Assembly: GCF_000527135.1 (NCBI RefSeq)
Contig: NZ_AZUP01000001.1
Coordinates: forward strand, 62,001 to 126,000
Length of the DNA stretch: 64,000 nt
Direction: 5' to 3'
Source: Methyloversatilis discipulorum
Lineage (GTDB): Bacteria > Pseudomonadota > Gammaproteobacteria > Burkholderiales > Rhodocyclaceae
Below are positions 37,050 through 48,610 of this stretch, piece after piece. The position numbers and the translations under genes are program-made. Every line of letters starts with the position of its first letter. Positions within the stretch are counted from its first letter, which is position 1. The notes under the pieces are model-generated. The model had not been told where the DNA came from. It worked only from the letters and a program-made list of their open reading frames with translations, and did not search any database.

Positions 37050-38183
37050 TCAACCGGCGAAGAAGTCCTTCATCTTGTCCATCCAGGACTTCGCGCGCGG
37101 GCTGTGGCTCGCTTCGTCGCTGCGGTTGATGTCGTCGAACTCCTTCAGCAGTTCCCGCTGACGCGCGGTCAGGTTCACCGGCGTCTCGACCACGACGTGG
37201 CACATCAGGTCGCCGGGATAGCTGCTGCGCACGCCCTTGATGCCCTTGCCGCGCAGGCGGAATACCTTGCCGGACTGGGTTTCGGCCGGGATCTTGATCT
37301 TGGCCGCGCCATCCAGCGTCGGAATCTCGATCTCGCCACCCAGGGCTGCGGTGGCGAAGCCGATCGGCATTTCGCAGTGCAGGTCGTCGCCTTCGCGCTG
37401 GAACACGGTGTGCGGCTTGATGTGGATCTGCACGTACAGGTCGCCGGCCGGACCGCCGCCCTGGCCGCGTTCGCCTTCACCGGCCAGACGGATGCGGTCG
37501 CCCTCGTCGATGCCGGCCGGAATCTTCACCTGCAGCGTCTTGCTGCCCTTGACGCGCCCGGCGCCGTGGCAGTCGTTGCACGGATCCTTCACCATCTTGC
37601 CGGTGCCGTGGCACTTCGGGCAGGTCTGCTGGATCGAGAAGAAGCCCTGCTGCATGCGCACCTGGCCGACACCGTTGCAGGTGGTGCAGGTGACCGGCTT
37701 GGTGCCCGGCTTGGCGCCGGTACCGCCGCAGGTGCCGCAGTCGTCCATGGTCGGGATGCGGATGCGCGTATCGGTGCCGCGCGCCGCTTCTTCCAGCGAC
37801 ACTTCGAGGTTGTAGCGCAGGTCGGCACCGCGGTAGACGCCGCTGCGACCGCCGCCACGTCCGCCCTGGTTGCCGAAGATTTCGCCGAAGATGTCGCCGA
37901 AGGCGTCGCCGAAACCGCCGAAGCCCTGACCGCCGCCCGCGCCGCCGCCCATGTTCGGGTCGACGCCGGCGTGGCCGTACTGATCGTAGGCCGCCCGCTT
38001 CTGTCCGTCGGACAGGATTTCGTAGGCTTCCTTCGCTTCCTTGAACTTGTCCTCGGCTTCCTTGCTGTCCGGATTGCGGTCCGGGTGGTACTTCATCGCC
38101 AGCTTGCGGTAAGCCTTCTTGATTTCGTCATCGGAGGCGTCGCGGTTGACGCCCAGGATGTCGTAAAAATCTTTCTTCGCCAT
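37050..38183 (-). CDS. dnaJ: Chaperone DnaJ
   Basis: A 377-residue type I J-protein. The J domain has HPD in KYHPDRNPD; a Gly/Phe-rich region follows (about 75-115); four CxxCxG zinc repeats ([32 protein letters not shown]) lie at about 148-210; then comes the substrate-binding C-terminus. It stimulates DnaK ATPase. Last gene of grpE-dnaK-dnaJ, behind a long hairpin. Confidence 0.98.
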   Translation of the reverse strand: MAKKDFYDILGVNRDASDDEIKKAYRKLAMKYHPDRNPDSKEAEDKFKEAKEAYEILSDGQKRAAYDQYGHAGVDPNMGGGAGGGQGFGGFGDAFGDIFGEIFGNQGGRGGGRSGVYRGADLRYNLEVSLEEAARGTDTRIRIPTMDDCGTCGGTGAKPGTKPVTCTTCNGVGQVRMQQGFFSIQQTCPKCHGTGKMVKDPCNDCHGAGRVKGSKTLQVKIPAGIDEGDRIRLAGEGERGQGGGPAGDLYVQIHIKPHTVFQREGDDLHCEMPIGFATAALGGEIEIPTLDGAAKIKIPAETQSGKVFRLRGKGIKGVRSSYPGDLMCHVVVETPVNLTARQRELLKEFDDINRSDEASHSPRAKSWMDKMKDFFAG

Positions 38184-38207
38184 TCGTTTTCACCACAGAT
38201 GCGCCAA

Positions 38208-38247
38208 AGGCACAGCGCGTCAGGAGGGCTCCTGCCGCGCTGTGCCT
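38208..38247 (-). terminator. Long hairpin between dnaK and dnaJ
   Basis: Arms GGCACAGCGCG and CGCGCTGTGCC (11 bp, extended by an A-T pair) pair outside an inner CAGGAG/CTCCTG stem with a single mismatch between them, giving an 18-bp structure with a 2-nt loop. There is no long U-tract. It probably lowers or separates dnaJ expression relative to dnaK. Confidence 0.65.
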
Positions 38248-38287
38248 CGGTCGTTGAACTGCTCGCTGTCAGCGTCGGGAGCGCAGC

Positions 38288-40213
<1,926 letters not shown>

Positions 40214-40266
40214 GTTCGGGGTCCTCTATATATATGCGGGTGGAGGAGAGAGCTTGTCTGAGGTCG

Positions 40267-40295
40267 AAGTGGGGCGTTTGCCCCTGCATTTCAAG
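40267..40295 (-). promoter_or_regulatory. Sigma-32 promoter of dnaK
   Basis: Minus strand CTTGAAA (within 40295-40289 plus the preceding C), 14 bp, then CCCCACTT, one base from the heat-shock -10 CCCCATNT. It lies in the 89-bp gap after grpE and gives a leader of about 46 nt. Confidence 0.75.
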
Positions 40296-40302
40296 GGGCT
40301 TT

Positions 40303-40839
40303 TCAGCCCGCCGCCTTCGAAACGATGACCAGGGCAGGGCGCAGCACGCGGTCGTGCAGCAGATAACCCTTCTGCAGCACTTGCACCACGTGGTTCGGTT
40401 CGCCCGGCGCTTCGATCTGGCTGATCGCCTGGTGCTTGTGCGGGTCGAATTTCTCGCCCAGCGGGTTCACTTCCTCGACGCTGGCGCCGGAAAAAGCCTG
40501 CACCAGCTGCTTCAGCGTCAGTTCGACGCCTTCGCGGATCTTGGCGACGTCGTTCGAGGTGTCGGCCAGCGCCGCTTCCAGGCTGTCCTTGACCGGCACC
40601 ATGGCGGACGCGAACTTCTCGGCGGCGAACTTGCCCGCCTTAATCACGTCTTCGGCGGCGCGACGGCGCATGTTTTCGGTTTCGGCCTTGGCGCGCAGCA
40701 GCGCGTCCTGCAGCTCGGCCACCTTCTGCTCGGCGGCGGCCAGCGCCTCGGGCGTCGCTGGAGCGGCCGGCGTGGCGGCTTCGGTGTTGGGGGCGGCCTG
40801 CTGTTCTTCGGGCACCGGTTGCGGGGTCTGCTCGGTCAT
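40303..40839 (-). CDS. grpE: Nucleotide exchange factor GrpE
   Basis: A 178-residue protein that releases ADP from DnaK. The disordered, Pro/Ala/Gln-rich N-terminus leads to a long coiled coil ([27 protein letters not shown]) and a C-terminal beta domain with the family end [23 protein letters not shown] 40839 has AGAGGA at 8 nt. The longer in-frame reading to 40998 would run over the heat-shock promoter. Confidence 0.97.
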   Translation of the reverse strand: MTEQTPQPVPEEQQAAPNTEAATPAAPATPEALAAAEQKVAELQDALLRAKAETENMRRRAAEDVIKAGKFAAEKFASAMVPVKDSLEAALADTSNDVAKIREGVELTLKQLVQAFSGASVEEVNPLGEKFDPHKHQAISQIEAPGEPNHVVQVLQKGYLLHDRVLRPALVIVSKAAG

Positions 40840-40871
40840 GCGTAAAGTCCTCTGAATCTGAGACCCGCCGG

Positions 40872-40899
40872 AAATGGGGGCGTCCGCACGCATTTCAAG
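40872..40899 (-). promoter_or_regulatory. Sigma-32 promoter of grpE
   Basis: Minus strand CTTGAAA, 13 bp, CCCCATTT: both elements match the heat-shock consensus exactly. The transcript would start about 25 nt before grpE. No CIRCE repeat is seen although hrcA is nearby. Confidence 0.9.
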
Positions 40900-41003
40900 C
40901 CCGAAAAGTCGACTTTCCCTCAGCCTTTTGACCCATTCTTTGTCCGGCGCTTGGCGATGGCCTATCATTCGCGGTTCATGACGCGTCCATCGCTCCACAA
41001 GAC

Positions 41004-42386
41004 ATGCTCGAACGCATTGGCAAATACAGGGTAATCCGCGAAATCGGCAAAGGCGCCACCGCGACTGTCTACCTGTGCAAGTGCGACGACATCGAGGAAA
41101 TGGTCGCCGTCAAGCTGGTCGATTTCGGCGACAAGAACCGCGACCAGGGCAAGTGGTCGCGGCGCATGCGCAAGCTTTTCCTGACCGAGGCGGCGATCGC
41201 CGCCAAGCTCGACCACCCCAACATCATCCGCATCTACGACGCGCAGGTCGAAGAGAACCGTGCCTATCTGGTCATGGAGTTCATCGACGGCCAGCCGCTC
41301 GACCATTACTGCGAATTCAACACGATGCTGCCGCTGCCGCGCGCGGTGAGCATCGTGTTCAAGTGCGCGATGGCGTTGGACTACGCTTTCCGCCACGGCG
41401 TCGTGCATCGCGACATCAAGCCGGCTAACATCCTGATCGGCGCCAACGATCTGGTGAAGGTGACCGATTTCGGTCTGGCGCTGAATGTGGCCAAGGAGAA
41501 CGACAAGGATTCGACCTTCATCATGGGCGTTGGCTCGCCGGCCTACATGAGTCCGGAACAGGTGAAGGGCTATCCGCTGAACCAGAAGACCGACCTCTAT
41601 TCGCTGGGGGTCGTGCTGTTCCACCTGCTGACCGGGCGGCTGCCCTTCCGCGCCAAGCATCCGGCACAGCTCATCTACAAGATCATCAACGCCGACCCGC
41701 CGTCGGCCTCGCAGCTGAACCCGGAAGTGCCGGAGGCGATGGACCGGGTGATCCGCAAGGCGCTGGAGAAGGACCTCTACTCGCGCTACAAGAACGGCGC
41801 CGAGTTCGCCAAGGACCTGTCGACCGTGCGGTTCAAGATCCTCGACGACAAGTACGTGCCGCCGGACACCACGCGCTTCTCCATCCTGCGCAAGATGACC
41901 TTCTTCACCGAATTCGACGACGTCGAGGTGTGGGAGGTGTTGCGTTTCTCGAACTGGCGGCAGTACACCGAAGGCACGGTGCTGATGCGCGAGGGCGACA
42001 GCGACAACCGCTTCGGGCTGATCGTGTCCGGCCACGTCCGGGTGGTGGTCGGCGGCCGGCTGCTGGCCGAACTGGGGCCGGGCGAGGTGGTGGGCGAGAT
42101 GGGCTATCTCGACCCGAACCACCTGCGCCGTTCGGCGACGGTGATCGCCTCGTCGCCGGTGGCCTTTCTCGAAGTCAGCCCGTCGGCGCTGGCGCTCGCG
42201 TCGGAAGAGTGTCTGGAGCACTTCCGCGCCCAACTCATCAGCACCGTGGTGCAGCGTCTGGCCCGCGCCAATTCTGCTCTTGCCGCCCAGGGCGAGCAGG
42301 TGGTGCTGGCGACCGAATCGGGTTTTTCGGTCATTGGCGGTGGCATCGATCTCGAACTGCTGCCCGATACGCCGGCGCGTCGCTGA
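41004..42386 (+). CDS. Ser/Thr protein kinase fused to a cyclic-nucleotide-binding domain
   Basis: A 460-residue cytoplasmic protein. Residues about 8-275 form a Hanks-type kinase: glycine loop [11 protein letters not shown]37, catalytic HRDIKPAN (D136), DFG at 154-156, and SPAYMSPEQ. Residues about 295-420 form a CRP-like cyclic-nucleotide-binding domain ([33 protein letters not shown]). This recalls eukaryotic cNMP-dependent kinases but with the binding domain C-terminal. It is divergent from grpE and its upstream region holds the grpE heat-shock promoter. Substrate and ligand are unknown. Confidence 0.93.
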   Translation: MLERIGKYRVIREIGKGATATVYLCKCDDIEEMVAVKLVDFGDKNRDQGKWSRRMRKLFLTEAAIAAKLDHPNIIRIYDAQVEENRAYLVMEFIDGQPLDHYCEFNTMLPLPRAVSIVFKCAMALDYAFRHGVVHRDIKPANILIGANDLVKVTDFGLALNVAKENDKDSTFIMGVGSPAYMSPEQVKGYPLNQKTDLYSLGVVLFHLLTGRLPFRAKHPAQLIYKIINADPPSASQLNPEVPEAMDRVIRKALEKDLYSRYKNGAEFAKDLSTVRFKILDDKYVPPDTTRFSILRKMTFFTEFDDVEVWEVLRFSNWRQYTEGTVLMREGDSDNRFGLIVSGHVRVVVGGRLLAELGPGEVVGEMGYLDPNHLRRSATVIASSPVAFLEVSPSALALASEECLEHFRAQLISTVVQRLARANSALAAQGEQVVLATESGFSVIGGGIDLELLPDTPARR

Positions 42387-42518
42387 GCGCGCCACCTGCT
42401 GCCGCGACCCCCGCGGCGTGAAGAACGCCCGCCAGCCCGGCTAAAGTTTCGACACGGCAGGCCGAAACTCTCCTCACAAGCACATGGCGACGCCTGTGCT
42501 ATCGGAAGGAGACCGACC

Positions 42519-43052
42519 TTGAGCCGCAATTCAGTTTATGGCATCAGCCGCGTGGACAACGAAGCCAGCCGCACGCATGGCTGGCTCGTGACCATACAGC
42601 GACGCGGAGTGATACACCGGAAGCACTTCAGCGATGGTGTGTTCGGTGGCAAGCAGAAGGCCTTTGCCGCCGCGAAGCAGTTTCGCGACGACATCATTTC
42701 GAAATTCCCGCCCTTCTCGCTGCGCGAGTATTCGAGCATCGTCAAGAAGAACAACCGTTCCGGCGTGGTCGGCGTGTGCCGCTATTGCGCTTCCGAAACC
42801 CGTGACATGCCGGAGGACAAGCAGCGCTGGTTCTGGGTGGCTTCGTGGCCGCTGCCGTCCGGTCGTCGCAAGCGGGTCAAGTTCTCGGTGAACAAGTACG
42901 GCGAGGAGGGTGCGTTCAAGATGGCGCTCAAGGCGCGCAAGGACGCGCTGAAGAAGCTCGACGGCCAGTTCGATCCGGGTGCTTCGCGGCGCGGTCGTCC
43001 GCGCAAGGCGAAGAACGACGAGAACATCGTGCCGACGCGCGCTGCGGCCTGA
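42519..43052 (+). CDS. AP2-like domain protein
   Basis: A 177-residue basic protein. GVVGVCRYCASE, WFWVASWPLPSGRRKRVKFS and EEGAFKMALKARKDAL resemble the three-strand-plus-helix pattern of AP2/ERF DNA-binding domains. A similar earlier segment (THGWLVTIQRRGVIHRKHFS with QKAFAAAKQFRDDI) suggests two repeats. The C-terminus (RRGRPRKAKN) is AT-hook-like. It starts with TTG 42519 behind a strong GGAAGGAG site at 7 nt. No endonuclease domain is present, unlike AP2 proteins of mobile elements. A DNA-binding role is inferred. Confidence 0.78.
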   Translation: MSRNSVYGISRVDNEASRTHGWLVTIQRRGVIHRKHFSDGVFGGKQKAFAAAKQFRDDIISKFPPFSLREYSSIVKKNNRSGVVGVCRYCASETRDMPEDKQRWFWVASWPLPSGRRKRVKFSVNKYGEEGAFKMALKARKDALKKLDGQFDPGASRRGRPRKAKNDENIVPTRAAA

Positions 43053-43076
43053 GCAGGACTGCATTGCGCAACAAAT

Positions 43077-43101
43077 AGGCGACCGCGAGGTCGCCTTTTT
43101 T
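43077..43101 (+). terminator. Terminator after the AP2-like gene
   Basis: AGGCGACC-GCGA-GGTCGCCT followed by a T run that touches the stop codon of the convergent hemH. Confidence 0.92.
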
Positions 43102-44198
43102 CATTGCTTCGCGCCCATCTCCGTTGCGGCACGCGCTTGCAGTGCAAGGTCGGCCGGTGGCCGGCCGGCTTCGTCCCACCAGTGACCAAGTTCGCGCCGT
43201 ACGATGCCGCCCAGCGCGGCGATCCAGTCCGGCCGCTCGTTCAGGCAGGGGATGTAGCTGAACTGCTTGCCGCCGCGACCGATGAAGGCGTCGCGGTTTT
43301 CGACTGCGATCTCCTCCAGCGTTTCCAGGCAGTCGGCGACGAAGCCGGGACACATCACCTCGACGCTGCGCAGGCCGCCCTCGGCCAGCTTCTCAAGTGT
43401 CGGCTGCGTGTACGGTTCAAGCCAGCGGGCGCGGCCGAAGCGCGACTGGAAGGTGACCAGGTAGTCGTCCTTTGCCAGACCGAGCGCCTCGGCGATCAGG
43501 CGGCCGGTCTTGTGACACTCGCATTGGTAGGGGTCGCCCTTTTCCAGGTGGAAGTGCGGCACGCCGTGAAAGGACATGACCAGCTTGTCGGCGCGGCCGT
43601 TCTTCTGCCAGTGCTCGCGCACGCTGGCCGCCAGCGCGTCGATATAGGCGCGGTCACCGGCGAAGGCGCGGACGTAGCGCATTTCCGGCAGGTTGCGCCA
43701 GCGCAGCAGCGCGCGCGCCATTTCGTCCACCACCGAACCGGTCGTACTGGAGGCGCCCTGCGGGTACATCGGCACCATCAGGATGCGCGTGAAGCCGTCG
43801 GCCTTCATCTGCTGCAGTACGTCGGCAATCGACGGGCTGCCATAGCGCATCGCGTGCCGCACCTCGATCTCGCGCTGCCCTTCGGCGATCATCCAGCCGC
43901 GCAGCAGCTTGGTCTGCCTCTCAGTGTGCACTCGCAGCGGCGAGCCCTCGTCGGTCCACACGGTGGCGTACTTTTCCGCCGACTGCTTCGGGCGCACGTT
44001 CAGGATGATGCCGTTGAGGATCAGCCACCACAGCGGCTTCGGCACCTCGACCACGCGGTCGTCGGACAGGAATTCCTTCAGGTAGCGGCGCAACGACGGC
44101 GCATCCGCCTGGTCGGGCGTTCCCAGATTGACCAGCAGCACGCCGGTGCGCGGCACCTGGCCGTGTGAATAAGGCGGTTCTGCAACGAAGCGGGACAT
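43101..44198 (-). CDS. hemH: Ferrochelatase
   Basis: A 365-residue enzyme that inserts iron into protoporphyrin IX, the last step of haem synthesis. Motifs: GVLLVNLGTPD, VPMYPQGASSTTGSV, active-site MSFHGVPHFHLEKGDPYQCE, SRFGRARWLEPYT and CPGFVADCLETLEEI. Full length. It lies downstream of hrcA on the same strand with a 54-bp gap. Confidence 0.98.
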   Translation of the reverse strand: MSRFVAEPPYSHGQVPRTGVLLVNLGTPDQADAPSLRRYLKEFLSDDRVVEVPKPLWWLILNGIILNVRPKQSAEKYATVWTDEGSPLRVHTERQTKLLRGWMIAEGQREIEVRHAMRYGSPSIADVLQQMKADGFTRILMVPMYPQGASSTTGSVVDEMARALLRWRNLPEMRYVRAFAGDRAYIDALAASVREHWQKNGRADKLVMSFHGVPHFHLEKGDPYQCECHKTGRLIAEALGLAKDDYLVTFQSRFGRARWLEPYTQPTLEKLAEGGLRSVEVMCPGFVADCLETLEEIAVENRDAFIGRGGKQFSYIPCLNERPDWIAALGGIVRRELGHWWDEAGRPPADLALQARAATEMGAKQ

Positions 44199-44252
44199 AT
44201 CGGGTTTTCTTGTTGTGATCCGTCCCGACGGAGACGGCGTTTCAGGTCTGGC

Positions 44253-45272
44253 TCAGGTCTGACTGAGGGCACTCGACAGCAGTTTGGCCGTGACGTCGAC
44301 GATCGGGATCACGCGCTCGTAGGCCATGCGCGTCGGTCCGATCACACCCACGGTGCCCACCACCTGACCTTGCACCTCGTACGGTGCGGTCACCACGCTG
44401 CATTCGTCGAGCGGAGCCAGACCGGACTCGCCGCCGATGAAGATCTGCACGCCATCGGCCCGCTGTGACAGGTCGAGCAGACTGGCCAGCTGCGTGCGCT
44501 GATCGAACAGCGAGAACAGTTCGCGCAACCGCGACATATTGGACGCGAGATCGTCGACCTCGAGCAGATTGCGCTCGCCGGTGATGACGTACTGCCCCTT
44601 GTCGTCGGAGAAGGCCTCGTTGCCGGCCTGCAGCGCGGCCGACATCAGCGTCGTCAGATCGCCGTGCAGCTGCTTCAGTTCCGCCTGCAGCCGGCCACGG
44701 ATCTCGTCGAAATCGAAGCCGACGTAGTGCTGGTTCAGGTAGTTGGCCGCACTGACCAGCTCTGACGGCGAAAAGTTGCGTTCGGTCAGCAGGATGCGGT
44801 TCTGCACCTCGCCGGTGTCGGTCACGATGATGAGCAGGATGCGCTTGTCCGACAGGCTCAGGAATTCGATCTGACGGATGCGCGGCAACTGGCGGCGAGG
44901 TGCCACGACGATGCCGGCGAAGCGGGTGAGCTGCGACAGCAGCTGCGAGGCCTGATTGACCAGCAGCCGCGGATCGGCCGGGCGCAGTTCGCCTTTCAGT
45001 TCGCTGATCTGGCCGGGCTCCAGCGGCTGCACCGACAGCAGCGAGTCGACGAAGAAGCGGTAGCCGCGCGGCGTCGGGATGCGACCGGCCGAGGTGTGCG
45101 GGCTGGCGATGTAGCCCATGTCCTCAAGGTCGGACATGACATTGCGTATGGTCGCCGGCGACAGATCGAGGCCGGAGTACTTCGACAGCGTGCGCGAACC
45201 CACCGGCTGGCCGTCGGCGATGTAGCGCTCGACCAGGGTCTTGAGCAGCAGTCTCGAACGATCTTCAAGCAT
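44253..45272 (-). CDS. hrcA: Heat-inducible transcription repressor HrcA
   Basis: A 339-residue repressor with an N-terminal winged helix ([39 protein letters not shown]) and a GAF-like C-terminal domain ([19 protein letters not shown]). HrcA represses chaperonin genes through CIRCE elements. I find no CIRCE upstream of grpE or dnaK here, so its target (probably groESL) is elsewhere. Divergent from nadK. Confidence 0.97.
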   Translation of the reverse strand: MLEDRSRLLLKTLVERYIADGQPVGSRTLSKYSGLDLSPATIRNVMSDLEDMGYIASPHTSAGRIPTPRGYRFFVDSLLSVQPLEPGQISELKGELRPADPRLLVNQASQLLSQLTRFAGIVVAPRRQLPRIRQIEFLSLSDKRILLIIVTDTGEVQNRILLTERNFSPSELVSAANYLNQHYVGFDFDEIRGRLQAELKQLHGDLTTLMSAALQAGNEAFSDDKGQYVITGERNLLEVDDLASNMSRLRELFSLFDQRTQLASLLDLSQRADGVQIFIGGESGLAPLDECSVVTAPYEVQGQVVGTVGVIGPTRMAYERVIPIVDVTAKLLSSALSQT

Positions 45273-45430
45273 GGTGCGGGTGGCGGGATGCGATTCCTGA
45301 TGCGGTTGCGGAGACTGATTCTAGAGCAGCGACGGCGTGTTGGCGCCGTCAGCGCACCGATATTGACACAGCCGTCGTCACACCGCCGTGCCGTCGATGA
45401 CGGGTCAGGGCTTTGTGGTTTAATTCGCCG

Positions 45431-46321
45431 ATGAAAAACGAATCCCCGGCCTTTGGCTGCGTCGCGCTGATCGGCAAGTACCAGAGCGCCGAAGTGGCCG
45501 AGTCGCTGCGCGCGCTGGCGCACTGGCTGAGCGAGTCCGGGCGCGAGGTGCTGATCGAGCAGGCATCGGCCGAAGTGTTGCCGGACGACCGCTTCGAAGC
45601 CGCCGATTTCGATACCCTGGGCCGTCGGGCGAAGCTTGCCGTGGTGGTCGGCGGTGACGGTTCGCTGATCAGTGCCGCCCGCAAGCTGGCACCGCACGAC
45701 GTGCCGCTGGTCGGTATCAACCAGGGCCGGCTCGGCTTCCTGACCGACGTCGCCCGCTCCAACATGCTGGCGGCGATGGAATCGCTGATGCAGGGCCAGT
45801 TCCGTCCGGAGCGGCGGGCGCTGATGCAGGCATCGGTGCAGCGCGAAGAGGGCGAGGTCTTCTCCGCCTTCGCCTTCAACGACGTGGTCATTTCCAAGGG
45901 CGACCTCGGCCGCATGATCGAGTTCGAAATGCGGGTCGACGACGAATTCGTCTACAGCCAGCGTTCCGACGGCCTCATCGTATCGACGCCGACCGGCTCG
46001 ACCGCCTACTCGCTGTCGGCCAACGGACCCATCCTGCATCCGTCGCTCGGCGGCATGCTCATCGTGCCGCTGTGCCCGCACGCGCTGTCGTCGCGCCCCA
46101 TCGTGCTCGGCGATTCGGCCGTGCTGAAGGTGCGCCTGTTTTCGCGGCACGACGCGCGGGCGCATTTCGACGGCCAGGAACACTGCAATCTGCAGGGCGA
46201 CGACGTGCTGCGCATCGAGCGTTCGCCGTATCGCGTTACCTTGCTGCACCCGCCCGGCTACAGCTACTTCTCGATGCTGCGCGAAAAGCTGCGCTGGAGC
46301 GAGGCGCCCAAGGAAGTCTGA
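45431..46321 (+). CDS. nadK: NAD kinase
   Basis: A 296-residue enzyme that phosphorylates NAD to NADP. Signatures: VVVGGDGSLISAAR (GGDG), GINQGRLGFLTD, SDGLIVSTPTGSTAYSLSA and LCPHALSSRPIV. ATG 45431 is chosen over an in-frame TTG at 45413. recN begins 27 bp downstream, a common betaproteobacterial pair. Confidence 0.98.
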   Translation: MKNESPAFGCVALIGKYQSAEVAESLRALAHWLSESGREVLIEQASAEVLPDDRFEAADFDTLGRRAKLAVVVGGDGSLISAARKLAPHDVPLVGINQGRLGFLTDVARSNMLAAMESLMQGQFRPERRALMQASVQREEGEVFSAFAFNDVVISKGDLGRMIEFEMRVDDEFVYSQRSDGLIVSTPTGSTAYSLSANGPILHPSLGGMLIVPLCPHALSSRPIVLGDSAVLKVRLFSRHDARAHFDGQEHCNLQGDDVLRIERSPYRVTLLHPPGYSYFSMLREKLRWSEAPKEV

Positions 46322-46348
46322 ACCTCACGTCTGAGTCCCTCTCGTTTC

Positions 46349-48004
46349 ATGCTCGAACGTCTTTTCATCCGCGACTTCATCCTGGTCGACCGGCTCGAAC
46401 TCGATTTTGCGTCCGGCTTCGGCGCGCTGACCGGCGAGACCGGCGCCGGCAAGTCCATCCTGGTTGATGCGCTGGGTCTGCTGCTCGGCGGCCGGGCCGA
46501 TGCCTCGGTCGTGCGCGCCGGCTGTGAGCGCGCCGAACTGTCGGCCGAGTTCTCCTGTGCCGCCGACAGTGCCGTCGCCGGCTGGCTGAAGGAACAGGAT
46601 TTCGAGGTGGAGGATGGCGTGGTGATCGCCCGTCGCGTCATCGACGCCGGCGGTCGTTCGCGCGCCTATATCAACGGTGCGCCGGCCAGCGTGAGCCAGT
46701 TGCGCGATCTCGGCGGGCAACTGGTCGACATCCACGGTCAGCACGCCCATCAGGCGCTGATGCGCGAAACGGCGCAGCGCGCGCTGTTCGACCAGCACGC
46801 CGGTCTGACTGCGCAGGTGGCGACCGTCGGGCGGCTGCATCGCGAATGGCAGCAGCGCGAACAGGCGCTGACCCGCGCGCTGCAGGACCGCGACGCCGCC
46901 GAGCGCGAGCGCGAGCGGCTGCAATGGCAGGTCGAGGAGCTGACTGCACTGGCCTTTGAGCCGCAGGCCTGGGCTGAACTGCAACAGGATCACGGCCGAC
47001 TGGCGCACGCCACACAACTGCTCGAAGGCTCGGCCGAGGCGCTGGCGCTGATCGAGGAGGGCGAGGCAGCGCTCGACGGGCAACTGGCGCACATCGCATC
47101 GCTGCTTGGCCGGCTGGAAGCCTTCGACGCCTCGCTCGGCGAATGTCGTGGCCTGATCGAGTCGGCCGCCACCCAGGTCGACGAGGCGGCGCGCGCGCTG
47201 CGCGCCTACGCGCATCGCATTGATGCCGACCCGGCCGCGTTGGCGCGCGCCGACGAACGCATAGCGACCGTGTTGGCCTGCGCACGCAAATATCGCGTCG
47301 ATCCGGACGATCTGCCGCAGCTGCTGGCGGACAGCCAGGAAGGGCTGCAGCGGCTGGAGGCGGAATCCGACCCGGCCGCGCTCGAAGCGGCGCGCGACGC
47401 CGCACGGGCGGCGTGCGTCGAGGCAGCCAAGGAATTGTCCAACGCGCGCCGGCCGGCGGCAAAGCAGCTGTCGCAGGCGGTGACCGCGGCAATGTCAGAG
47501 CTGGCCATGCAGGGCGGGCGCTTCGAAGTGGTGCTGAAGCCGCTCGATCAGCCGTCGGCTACCGGCCTCGAAGAGGTCGAATTCCATGTCGCCGCCAACC
47601 CGGGGCAGCCGCTTGCACCGCTGGCCAAGGTGGCTTCCGGCGGCGAGCTGTCACGCATCGGGCTGGCCATCCAGGTCATTGCCAGCGCGCGCAGCGGCAC
47701 GCCGACGCTGGTGTTCGACGAGGTCGATGTCGGTATCGGCGGTCGCGTTGCCGAGGTCGTCGGTCGCCAGCTCGCCCGTCTGGGCGAGGCGCGTCAGGTG
47801 CTGTGCGTGACCCATCTGCCGCAGGTAGCGGCGCGGGCGGACTGGCAGTGGTCGATCGCCAAGCGCAGCGAGGGCGGGCAGACGCGCAGCTCGGTCACGC
47901 CGCTGGATGCGCCGGCGCGCGTCGACGAAATCGCCCGCATGCTGGGCGGCGAGGTGATCACCGACACCACCCGCGCGCACGCGCGCGAAATGCTCGGCGC
48001 CTGA
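46349..48004 (+). CDS. recN: DNA repair protein RecN
   Basis: A 551-residue SMC-like ATPase for double-strand-break repair. Walker A is GETGAGKS (about 28-35); coiled-coil arms span about 155-365; the signature motif SGGELSRIGLAI and Walker B LVFDEVDVGIGG sit near residues 430-470, followed by CVTHLPQVAA. It ends exactly where the convergent Mn-exporter-like gene ends. Confidence 0.98.
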   Translation: MLERLFIRDFILVDRLELDFASGFGALTGETGAGKSILVDALGLLLGGRADASVVRAGCERAELSAEFSCAADSAVAGWLKEQDFEVEDGVVIARRVIDAGGRSRAYINGAPASVSQLRDLGGQLVDIHGQHAHQALMRETAQRALFDQHAGLTAQVATVGRLHREWQQREQALTRALQDRDAAERERERLQWQVEELTALAFEPQAWAELQQDHGRLAHATQLLEGSAEALALIEEGEAALDGQLAHIASLLGRLEAFDASLGECRGLIESAATQVDEAARALRAYAHRIDADPAALARADERIATVLACARKYRVDPDDLPQLLADSQEGLQRLEAESDPAALEAARDAARAACVEAAKELSNARRPAAKQLSQAVTAAMSELAMQGGRFEVVLKPLDQPSATGLEEVEFHVAANPGQPLAPLAKVASGGELSRIGLAIQVIASARSGTPTLVFDEVDVGIGGRVAEVVGRQLARLGEARQVLCVTHLPQVAARADWQWSIAKRSEGGQTRSSVTPLDAPARVDEIARMLGGEVITDTTRAHAREMLGA

Positions 48005-48568
48005 TCAGTTCAGCCCGACCGCCAGCGTGATCACGCCGGTGGCGACGAACAGGCCGGCGGCGATGCGCCGTATCCAGTTCACCGGCAGCCGCTGCGCCAG
48101 CTTCTGGCCGACATACACCGCCGGTACGTTCGCGATCATCATGCCCAGCGTGGTGCCGGCGACCACCCAGACATAGGCGTCCTCGAAGCGGGCGCCGAGG
48201 GCGACCGTCGCCAGCTGCGTCTTGTCGCCCATTTCGGCCATGAAGAACAGCAGGGTCGAGGTCAGGAATACGCCGTGCGCGCTGCCGACCTCGGTTTCCT
48301 CCAGCTTGTCCGGTACCAGCGCCCACAGCCCGCAGCCGATGAAGGCGAGGCCGACGATCCAGCGCAGCACCTCCGGCGACAGCACGGAAGCGACCAGCGC
48401 ACCGAGCCAGGCGGCCAGCGCGTGGTTCAGCACGGTGGCCACCAGTATGCCGAGGCAGATGGCGCGCGGCCGGCGCATGCGCGCCGCCAGCACGAAGGAC
48501 AGCAGCTGGGTCTTGTCGCCGATTTCGGCGAGTGCGACCAGCGCGGTGGAGGCGATCAGGGCATCCAT
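48005..48568 (-). CDS. TMEM165/GDT1 (UPF0016) family membrane protein, probable Mn2+ exporter
   Basis: A 187-residue protein with about six membrane helices and two copies of the family signature: EIGDKTQLLSF (15-25) and EMGDKTQLATV (about 111-121). Homologues move Mn2+ or Ca2+ out of the cytoplasm. It lies 42 bp downstream of fur on the same strand, so the two may be cotranscribed, linking iron sensing and manganese export. ATG 48568 is used; a TTG two codons upstream is possible. Confidence 0.92.
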   Translation of the reverse strand: MDALIASTALVALAEIGDKTQLLSFVLAARMRRPRAICLGILVATVLNHALAAWLGALVASVLSPEVLRWIVGLAFIGCGLWALVPDKLEETEVGSAHGVFLTSTLLFFMAEMGDKTQLATVALGARFEDAYVWVVAGTTLGMMIANVPAVYVGQKLAQRLPVNWIRRIAAGLFVATGVITLAVGLN

Positions 48569-48610
48569 GGGCAAGCCGCCGGGCGGCGGCAGGGGTGGGC
48601 GCGGCTGGAC

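Noticed and set aside
40214..40300. CIRCE operator near dnaK, looked for because hrcA is present
   Set aside because: No TTAGCACTC-N9-GAGTGCTAA pattern occurs before grpE, dnaK or hrcA.
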